Positions 55,777-64,000 of a DNA stretch of 64,000 bases are shown piece by piece (position 1 is the first letter of the stretch; every line of letters begins with the position of its first letter). The position numbers and the translations under genes are program-made. This DNA comes from Lagopus muta (lineage: Eukaryota; Chordata; Aves; Galliformes; Phasianidae). Under the pieces are notes generated by a model that ran no database searches, was not told the origin of the DNA, and worked only from the letters and a program-made list of their open reading frames with translations. The stretch lies in the NCBI RefSeq assembly GCF_023343835.1, contig NC_064437.1, positions 41,193,967 through 41,257,966 on the forward strand, in the 5' to 3' direction.

Positions 55777-58700
55777 GTCACCTGATGTCCTTCTGTCATG
55801 GGTGATGGTGGCTGTCTGCTCTCACCTCTCCTGCCCAAGCAGGGTCTGCTGGTCCCTCTTGGCTCAGAGCCATGCCTATGTTTTGGTGCAGGTGGAACCT
55901 GTGGCTCTTTCTTGGCTGGAGTAGTTGGCTCGGTGAGGCCTGCTGAGCCTGTTCTGGCCCTTCCTTAAGGTGCTGGCTCCATGCTTCCCAGGGAAGCTCT
56001 CAAATCTGGGAAACACACTGTACCTGGAGCATAAAAATGTGACACCATAAAACCCACTTTTGAAGAGTGTTCTGCTATGTCTACGTGTGGCATGGCCTTT
56101 TCTGTGCATGGAATGAACTCCCCCCGAGGCACTCTAGCTAACTGTGTTAGTAGGGAAAAAAAGCAAGGTAAAACACCATGATTAGTGGTGGCAGTGCCTG
56201 CTTGCTGTGCCTCCTGGCAAGGTCAAGTTACACCATGGATTTAACCTCACTCAGCTGAGTTTCTTATCGAATCGATGTCTGGTTTTGTTTGTTGCTTCTG
56301 CACTGGGTCCAGCAAAATGCACAGTGAGTTCTTCTGTGCGTGTAGTGTCCTATTGAGGAATGGGAATTTGGAAGGCTATTACAAAACCCTCGTTAGTCAG
56401 CCAGGCTGCTGTGAACTGGAAATGAGTGCTTCTTAGTGATGGTGCTTTCTTTCACATTGCTGTAAATATTATGAAGGAGAAATGCCTTGTAGGTAAATGT
56501 GCGTTGATCAGGAACCTACAACAAGCAAACAACAGACAACTCAACAAACACAGCTACGACTTGATTGTTTTCATGACAAGAGAAAGAAATATTTAGCTAC
56601 TGAGTGCATCAAAACTATGCAATGGGTGTGACCGATAACAAAATCCCCCCCATCCTGGAGGATTTAAATCTGAACATGGACTAACACAGAACAGTAAGTA
56701 TTTAATGAAGAAATAGGTAAGGAAGGAAAAACAAGCAGAGAGCTGCCCACGAGAGCTGGTGCACCGAATGACTTCAGACAGCACAGCTAAACCTGGGCAA
56801 TGAGATTAGAGCACAGACGAAATAGCTGCAAGTCATCAGGTGGCATGCTGGCCTCCGGTCATTTGTCTCACAGCATGCCGGGCTGCAAAAATAGCCTGCG
56901 GGATGCCTGGCGGTACCTATTAGGTGCTGCTAATTAATTGGCTGCTGAATGGATCTCTTGCAGTAAAGCAGAAGGAGAGTGCAGGGCTGCATGGTGAGGA
57001 GGTGCAGGAGGCTGGTGAGGGCCCTGGCACACAGAGCTGCTGCAGGTGCTGCATGGATCCTGTGGGGTACCCAGCAGCTGTACCTGCATGCTGGGCTGTG
57101 AAGAGGGTTGCTGTGCATGTGGGCACGCTGAGCTGCCTTTCTAGCTGGCAGGTGGGAGGAAAGCTCCTTCATCCAGCAGTGCTTCCAGTGTGAAAACTGG
57201 TCAGGCGCTGCAAGGAACAGTGTGGAGATACCGAATGTTCAAACAGCGCGGTCGCTTTGCTTCTGATGGGCTTTAATTTTTCTGTAACGGCTTCTGGAGT
57301 GCAGAGTTCTTGCTGAGCGCCATGCTCAACAACCGAAGGCAAACCAAAGCCACCTGCTGCTTAAACATATACTTTTGGAGTTTTATTGTCACTGTGCAGA
57401 ACTCAGAGGTCTTCAGAGTAGCAATGTTCTGAATTTATTTATTGCTTACAGTAAACATGAAGCAGCTGCACTTGGCAAGTGTTGAAATATGTTCCAGTAC
57501 AAATGGTCAGCAGAGACAAAAGACATCCTAAAGATTTGTGAAAGTTGTAACTTCGATTCACTTCTGAGTCACAATTCTGGCAGGTGAAGAAATCAAACTT
57601 CTCTTGGTCGTTCAGACCATTGTTACTCACAACCAGTTTGGGTACTGTGGGCTGCTTGTTGTGAGCTGGCTGGCTTAAGTTCCTTGTGAGCCCAGAGGGG
57701 ACAGTTCCAAGCCCTTTCATTTCCAACCCCATCAAATGAAACTTCTCAACTTAATGAGTTGAGAAAAACTTGCACTTGCCCCATGTGCTTTAACCGAGCA
57801 GGCAGGCATTCCTGTGTACCATGTAGTTAGGTGGTGGCCATGTGATGACAGAGAGGGCTCTTACGCTTCATGCAGCAGCAGCACAGCTAGCACAAAGCCT
57901 GCAGAGTTGGGCTGCACTCTCACAGTACCAAGAGGCAGAGGGAAGTGCCTACATGCAGGAAGCGACTTCTTGCTTTCAAACCTTGCTTGGGCTGCTGCAG
58001 GGCTGGTTTGAGTGAGGACACCACTGGCAGCAGGGGCCAAGGTGGGGGAATCTTGGTGTCCTAGTTATCCTCAGAGCCTCAGGCGTTGTGCTCCTATTTG
58101 GAAAGGGGTTGGTGCTGTATTTCCAGTTTGAGCCATGCAAGTCGGCACAGGGGCTTCAGCCTTTCCTGAAACACCTTACTTCGGCTGGCATGTTTAATAG
58201 AGACAGTTTTGGACTGCAGCACACATGGGGAAAGGGCTGCTAATCCAGCTTGGTCTTTTCTTTCTGGCAAAGGAGATGCTAAGGAGGGTCCAGTTACCTT
58301 CCTATGTATTTATAGCCAGTGAACAACAGGAGTTTGGAGTGTGAGCTGAGGTGAAAGGCAAAGGTTAGGAGATGACAGATGGACTGAAAGCAGGAGCAAG
58401 CCCGGGCTGGGAATTAAGGTACTTTCTAACCAGCAGCAGAGGAGAGGCCCAGCAGAGAGCTGCACCCAAATGAGAATTCTGTTGGCTGGTGAGAGGGGCT
58501 GGGGGGTATCACTGGGCGTAGCTGGAAGCTGTTGCCCTGCTCCAGACTGCTGTGTCTTCAGGCACCTGCAGCCCGTGCCTGGAGCACGGTGTGTTCACTT
58601 GTTGGCTCGCCAAAACCGAGCATACAGAGCAGTGGAACACTTGATGAGCTGAAGCCAACGTGCTGAGGTGGAGGAAATCCTGCCTGCCCTGCTGCAGAGA

Positions 58701-59399
58701 CAGTGGCAGTCCAAAGGAGGATGGCTGCCAAAGAACTTGTGGCATTCACCAGTGTGGCCATTTAATTGAAGCAGCACTGAAAAGGAAGCCGGAAACTCGA
58801 GAACCAGGCTTTTTATCACTTGGACTTCGGCAGACAATGCCTATGCAAATCATGCTTTCAAGCATCAGTGCAGTATGCATGGCTGTGCATTCCTGGACAA
58901 GGTGTGGGTGCAACACGTGTCACCTCGGCATCTGCCTTCATCCTTCTGCTCCCAGGGGGAAGCTTCATCCTTGCTTACGTGGACTTGGGCTTTTCGGTGA
59001 CTGGCACACTTTCTGGGGTGATGATGGAGAACGCAACGACAGAGGAGTGGCAGCAAGTTTTGGGAGAGGGGTTCCCATCCTGTCCAGCAGCGTTGGTGTG
59101 GGGATGGCACTGGTGAAGGAAGGACAGACATCAGGTCCAGGGGTCAGGGCTGCGTCCTGCTCGCTCGGTGCCATCAGACATCGGGATGGGATGTTCGGAG
59201 CTGCCCCAGCATCGTGTAGCGGGGGCCGTTCCCACCGCGTTTGTGCTGTTTTCTCAAATGCTTCTGAATGGAGAGGCTGTAGCGCAGAATTTCCGAAGTT
59301 TTTGTTTGTTTGCATTTTGCTTTTCCTGTTCCACAGTAATGCAAGCCCCAGCAGCCTGCATTGTCCTTCCCATTGCTGGAAAAGACCATTTCTGTAGCG

Positions 59400-59597
59400 C
59401 TCTTCCTCTCCTCGCTCGCGCTGCCTCCTTCCCCCCGCAGGGCCGAGGGCTCCGTGCCGCACGAGCTCCGGGAGCGGGCGGGGCCGGGGCGGCAGCAGAG
59501 GAGGAGGAGGAGGAGGAGTGGAGGAAGGGGAGGCGCCGCGGCCATCCCGGGGCGCCGCATCGCTGCGTGCGCGGAGCCGCCCGCTGCAGCCGGCAGG
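59400..59597 (+). promoter_or_regulatory. HK1: GC-rich promoter and 5' UTR of HK1
   Basis: Strongly CpG-rich sequence with Sp1-type GC boxes (gggcggggccggggcgg near 59476) and a purine-rich GGA repeat stands directly before the ATG. No TATA box is visible. The transcription start cannot be fixed by eye. Confidence 0.7.
59498..59526. repeat. (GGA)n tract in HK1 5' region
   Basis: About seven GAG/GGA units followed by tggagg, in the presumed 5' UTR or core promoter. Confidence 0.8.
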
Positions 59598-59660
59598 ATG
59601 ATCGCCGCCCAGCTCCTGGCCTACTACTTCACCGAGCTCAAGGAGGACCAGGTCAAAAAG
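59598..59660 (+). CDS. HK1: HK1 exon 1 (residues 1-21; gene continues past window)
   Basis: Hexokinase 1 phosphorylates glucose and is held on the outer mitochondrial membrane by its N-terminal helix. This exon encodes MIAAQLLAYYFTELKEDQVK plus one Lys, which matches the HK1 somatic-form N-terminus as I remember it. Its length, 63 bases and 21 codons, is the same as HKDC1 exon 1, and 13 of 21 residues agree. The ATG has A at -3 and the donor is AAG|gtaggg. All later exons lie beyond the right edge, so only the membrane anchor is seen. HK2 also starts MIA, but position beside HKDC1 and the AQLLAYYFTEL string favour HK1. Confidence 0.93.
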
Positions 59661-59717
59661 GTAGGGTTCAGCCTCGAGGAGGAAGGGCTGCACCCCCGCC
59701 GCAGCCCAAGTGCCTGC

Positions 59718-59721
59718 TTTT

Positions 59722-59754
<33 letters not shown>

Positions 59755-59756
59755 TC
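59718..59756. repeat. T-rich tract in HK1 intron 1
   Basis: Almost pure T with a few C interruptions, about 60 bases after the exon 1 donor. Confidence 0.9.
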
Positions 59757-60287
59757 TTCCTAAATTATTTATTTTGCTGCCGTCGTTGCTTTGTCCCCAT
59801 GGCCACCCCGCTATGGGCGGCACAACCGTGAGCTTCACCCAGCCCGAGCAAGGCGAGGTGGGCACGGCTGGAGTGCCGTGCTGTTGATGGGGATGGGTGC
59901 AACCCCAGGGGCCGTTCCTGGCACTGGCATCCTTCAACAGGGGACTGCTCCTCTCCGGGCCGCCGTGAGCATCCATCGCTCAGCAATTGCTTGCAGATCG
60001 TTTTTGAGTTTCATCTCGCCGTGTCTTCTGAATGTATAGGCGGCGATGCTCGGAAGGGAGAAGTTGCTCTGTGGGTATTTTTATTTCTTCTCCTGCATTA
60101 AGCAGCACGGTTGGCGTAGCAGCCCTGTGGCGTGATGCACAGCACGGGGTAGATACAAACATGGCAGGGAGGTCCTGGCCGAGCACGCTGCAGGGCTGGC
60201 GGAGCAGGGAGCCTAGGGCTGGGGATGTGGGGATGCAAATCAGGAAAATAATTGCAAATGTCACCAGGCCCCGCTGTGCTGCCGGGC

Positions 60288-60295
60288 TGACGTCA
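60288..60295. promoter_or_regulatory. HK1: CRE palindrome TGACGTCA in HK1 intron 1
   Basis: A perfect eight-base CREB/ATF palindrome in ggctgacgtcacggag, inside the CpG-rich start of intron 1 and about 630 bases after exon 1. Confidence 0.45.
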
Positions 60296-61917
60296 CGGAG
60301 CAGAGGCTTCCCTTCCTTTCTGCCACCTCCTCCGGCGCTGCTACGTGACCCACTCGGCGCAGCCCAGTGCCCACCAAAGGCATCCATTCCTACAGTACTG
60401 TGGGGAGGCCTCGGCCGTGGCATTGACAGGGCTGCTCTGTGGGGCTCACCCTGCAGGAAGAGCCATCTTCTCTCTGGGGCCCCTGCCTGTGCCCGGGGGC
60501 ACTGCCCTGCCCGCCCTGCCTGCCTGCGGTCCGTTCCTCCCTTGCATCAACCCAAGCAGCACCCCTTTTGCTCCCCATCTCCTTCCACCATTTTGCCTTT
60601 TGGCTCTTCCATTCTGCAGCTCTTGTGAGGAGCTGGAAGGCCTTGAGGGCCTTCAGCCCCTGCAGTAGCAGCTCCTTGCTCCCAAAGGCCCTTCTTTCCC
60701 TTTCCCATAGGATTTGTGCACGCTGCAGCCAATGCTGGGCCTGTGTGCCTGGGTGAGGCCTCCCCTGCCCGGCTGTGCTGTTATATTTAGCAACCCCAGA
60801 TAAGCGTAGGGTTGCTTGCTGCGGTGCTGCGTGGGGAGGGCTGAGAGGAAGCATGTAGGCCTCCACGGTACTCCTGGGGGTTATTTATTGCAGGCTGGTT
60901 TGGCAGCACGAGCTGCTGATGGCTGGTGGCATGGCAAATCATTTGGCTGGGGAGCAGGGAGGCATTCTTCGATTTGGAAACTAAAATGAAATCCAGTAAG
61001 AGAAAAGCAGGCTGCCCATTCTGGAGGACTTCAGACATCTGCTCCTGCCTACATGACTTGGGGCAGGTTTTGAGCCCCTTCACTTGAACGTCTTTAGGTA
61101 GAGTCTCTGTGCTGCTCAGCCCCTGTGTGACCCTCAGGCTGGTTCCAGGCTCGTGCTTCAGGCTCCCTCAGCCTGAGGAGCAGGGTCTGCTGCTTCTGTG
61201 TTGCTGGATGTTAGGCACTCTCTTACTGTTTTAGAGGAATTTTGGCCCCACCTTGCAGGTTTTGGAGCATTGTACAGGGCGAGTCACAGCAGGCAGGAGG
61301 AGCAAGGCAGTGTGTAGGGTGCTGAAGGACACACAAAGCCTTGCACACTTGCACATGAGCCTGCTGCGCAGAAGCAAGCAGGTGACGTGCAATGCCATGT
61401 ACTACCCAAATAGGGTGGTTTGACTGGGTCGTGACTGAATGCTTTGGTCCCAGCAGGTTTGTGCCTGCTGAGCTGCCTCTGGAGTGGGGAGCACTAGGTG
61501 TTGCCTGATTGCCCTATTAGGGGAACAGTGTCTTTTTGTCGTGTTGCCTGACATGAGAAGAAAAAAATCTTTTGAGAGTGACACCAAGATTATTAACTTT
61601 GAAAAGAATGTGATGGAACAGGGCATAAAATGTAGGTATCAAGAAAACCCCTGGAGCTCTGTCCTGTTGTGTAAAGGCTTTTCAGAAACTGATCTGATAA
61701 ACAGTAAGGTTGGGATGGCTGAGCTGCCTGTTGTAACATGTGTGGCTCCTGGTGAATCTTCCCAAGGAGCACAGATCTGCAGGAAGGTGTTGGCATGGGG
61801 ATGGGCGTTACACGAAGGCTACTACGCTGGTACAAAAGATGTTAATGATTTCCGAAGTTATGGGAGTGCCCTGCTCTTGGATGCTGCTGGCAGTGTCTGA
61901 GTTATTGGCTGTGTGTT

Positions 61918-62288
61918 TCATAGAATCACAGAGCCACAGAATGGTTTGGGGTGGAAGGGACCTCAAAGCCCACCCAGCCCCAACCCTTGCCATGGGCTGG
62001 CTGTCCCTCAGCAGCTCAGGTTGCCAAGAGCCACATCCATGGCACTGTGCACCTCCAGGGATGGTGTACCCAGCTCTGGGCAGCAGTGCCAGCTCTTTAC
62101 CACTCTCTGAGTGAAGAATTTCCTTCTAACATCTAACCTGAATATCAGGTCTTTTAGTTTACAGCCATTTCCCCTTGTCCTATCACTATCAGTCCATGTA
62201 AAAAGTTGCTCCACTTCTTGCTTATAAGCTCCTTCCAGGTACTGAGAGACTGTTATCAGGTGTCCATGGAGCCTTCCTCGTCTTCCGC
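61918..62288 (-). repeat. CR1 LINE 3'-end copy, antisense, HK1 intron 1
   Basis: The text catagaatcacagagccac, ggaagggacctcaaagccca, acctccagggatggtgtacc, gagtgaagaatttccttcta and atttccccttgtcctatcac is the reverse complement of a CR1 3' region. Confidence 0.9.
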
Positions 62289-62930
62289 AGTGTGCGTGAG
62301 GATGCGCCCTCAGTGCTATTTATTGCATTACCCACTCACGATGATCCACACCTTCCCATGGGGCTCCTGCAATATTCCAAATTTCAAACAGCCCTTTTCT
62401 CCCAGTACAAAGAGTCTTTTTTATGTGACCAAGAAAAATTACCTATGTGTGGTTTGGATGATGAAATCCCATTTAAAAAAAAAATATGCTTGCAAGTTCT
62501 GTCTGGCTGTTAAAAAACATTTTAAAAAAATGGAAATAAGGAAAGCTCCTGGAGGCTTGCACAGGAGCAGTGAGGGAGGATGCCCATCCTGGAGGCAGCT
62601 ACATATAGCAGTGTTTTCCGCCCCTTGCTGCTCGCACTGTGTGCAGGGCTGTGCTTGGCAGGCAGCTACCAGGAGTCCCGCTGTCCCTGCCGCCCTGCTG
62701 CCACATCCCTTTGGATAAGGCTGGGATTTGCTCTCTGATCGGCTTTGGCCATGAGCAGAGTGGGGTGTTATTAAACCTCCCTCCCGTAATCCAGCCCCCA
62801 TCTCCCTGCCCAGTTATTCACTGCCGTTTGCTGGGGGTTTTCCCTCAGAGGAGTGCTGCTTTTCCCTTTGGCTGTCCTGATGAGATGACTAACCCTTTTC
62901 CTGCCTGGGAGAAAATAGCTATTCCCCCTT

Positions 62931-62943
62931 CCCCCCCCCCCCC
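62931..62943. repeat. poly(C) tract, 13 bases
   Basis: An uninterrupted C run in HK1 intron 1, next to another C-rich segment. Confidence 0.85.
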
Positions 62944-64000
62944 AAACTAATACACAGGAGCTATTTTGTTTTGAAGCATGGTTCTGTCCTTGCCTCCCCT
63001 CTTCCCTGCCCCATGAGTCCCAGCGGTGGAGATGGCCTCAGCATGATGCTCCTAGCCCGGTGAGGCTGATGGCTTTCACTGGCCTTTCAAGGTGAAACCA
63101 GAGCCCTGCCTCCCATTTTTCCCCATTGCAGGAGAGCAGCTCTAGGAGCATGGGCTTGCCTGGTCCTGACTGTGCAAACACCAAAAGCTGCACTCACGGC
63201 TGGGTAAGGTGGAATTCAGGGCCTCAGCCCTGTTTTCAGAAGGAGAGTGCAATGTTGTAAGGGGGTATTTTCATGGCGTGATGCATTAGCGTAGCTGTCA
63301 CTGGGGGATTTGGGTGATGGGGCCTCTGAGCGGCAGCGTGGGCTGCTGACAGCCATGATAGCTCCAGTCCCCTCCCTCCTTTAAAAGGGAATAACCTCGG
63401 GCTCTGACATCACTGCTGAACAGGCTCTGCTAAAAAAAGCTCTGGCGGCATTTGCAGTGGCAGAGAGAAACCTTCCTGCAGCGTGGCACCAGCCTCAGCA
63501 CCCGTCTGTCCGCACACTGCTTGGTGATGTGCAGGGTCTGCTCTGCCTGCGTTTGCAGCCCCACGTTTCAGCCCCCAGCCCTGCTGTTCTGGATCTGGCT
63601 GGTGCCATCTATTCCCCCTTCCTTGGCTGCACAAGTGCCTGTCACTGGAGTACATCTGGTGTGGGTTGATACACTATCTGGTACTGCAGAAGTGCTTTTT
63701 GCAGAGCAATCCAAGTGGCGCTGGGTTTATGACCAGCTTAGGCTCTAATTACATTTTGGCTGTCTGTGTTTCCTTCATGTTTGGCATTATCCATCATTTC
63801 CTGTATCAAAGTCCCAGGTATATGGAGTGTTTACATATATACACTTTTCAAGGGGTGTTTTCTTGTTGCTCCTGCTGAGACGTAACATCAGCAGGGAGAT
63901 GAGTGCTCTTGAGGCTTCCACAGCAGCAGAGGAGATGCAGAGCCCCGGCACGGAGGTGTGGCTTTGAATCAGGTGATTCTTCCAGTTTTGCTGAGGACAT

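Larger units (their letters stand above)
45640..59390. other. HKDC1-HK1 intergenic region, no gene recognised
   Basis: Nearly 14 kb holds several CR1 fragments and many short open frames that resemble no protein I know. Mammalian HK1 has extra upstream first exons, so alternative HK1 starts could lie here, but I could not identify one. Towards the right end the sequence becomes GC-rich as the HK1 promoter is approached. Confidence 0.55.
59661..64000 (+). other. HK1: HK1 intron 1 (5' part)
   Basis: This is intronic sequence after the exon 1 donor. It starts CpG-rich, with a long T tract near 59718 and a full CRE palindrome at 60288, and it carries a CR1 copy at 61918 and a C13 run at 62931. 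No HK1 exon 2 (which would start VDKYLY or similar) is present. Confidence 0.75.

Noticed and set aside
58660-59397. 245-codon open frame just before HK1
   Set aside because: The translation resembles no known family, is Cys/Gly/Ser-rich and lies in GC-rich sequence where stops are rare. A similar-length antisense frame overlaps it (58965-59693), which also points to chance.
59168-59887. 239-codon open frame through the HK1 promoter and exon 1
   Set aside because: It is in a different frame from the clear HK1 exon and translates a T tract as a phenylalanine run. It is a composition artefact.
1-64000. Search for tRNA, rRNA, snoRNA, bacterial-style operons or phage elements
   Set aside because: I saw no convincing tRNA or rRNA sequence. 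The window is vertebrate chromosomal DNA, so bacterial or phage features are not expected. Small intronic RNAs cannot be excluded without a structure search.

Overview
This window is vertebrate nuclear DNA, almost certainly from a bird and most likely a galliform such as chicken. It has long introns with GT-AG or GC-AG boundaries, AATAAA poly(A) signals, CpG-rich promoters, and many 3'-truncated CR1-type LINE fragments, which are the typical avian interspersed repeat. Four genes lie head-to-tail on the + strand: VPS26A (exon 1 off the left edge), SUPV3L1 (complete), HKDC1 (complete) and HK1 (first coding exon only). From memory, human 10q22.1 has the same order. I rebuilt every exon by hand from splice sites, and reading phase is continuous across every junction that lies in the window.

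Layout: 1-1554 is VPS26A intron 1. VPS26A exons 2-9 (1555-9025) encode residues 2-326 of the retromer arrestin-like subunit, followed by a 3' UTR with at least three possible poly(A) signals (last at 10572). A CpG-rich promoter with NRF-1-like and YY1-like sites leads into SUPV3L1 (15 exons, 10988-23978, 796 residues), the mitochondrial RNA helicase. About 4.7 kb without a recognised gene follows. HKDC1 (18 exons, 29022-45101, 917 residues) is a duplicated-domain hexokinase. About 14 kb follows with CR1 debris and no gene I could recognise. A GC-rich promoter and HK1 exon 1 (59598-59660) come next, and the last 4.3 kb is HK1 intron 1.

The genes share no single pathway. VPS26A works in endosome-to-Golgi and recycling traffic. 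SUPV3L1 works in mitochondrial RNA turnover. HKDC1 and HK1 are tandem hexokinase paralogues that phosphorylate glucose and carry near-identical N-terminal outer-mitochondrial-membrane anchors.

I found no CRISPR, operon, defence or other obviously new system. The points most worth a second look are: a possible intronic-polyadenylation isoform of VPS26A with a new 15-residue tail; two GC-AG introns (SUPV3L1 intron 3, HKDC1 intron 5); the exact exon-length symmetry of the two HKDC1 halves; altered residues in the N-half phosphate-1 motif of HKDC1; and the SUPV3L1 promoter architecture with overlapping out-of-frame upstream ATGs. Statements about human proteins are from memory; no search or alignment was run.
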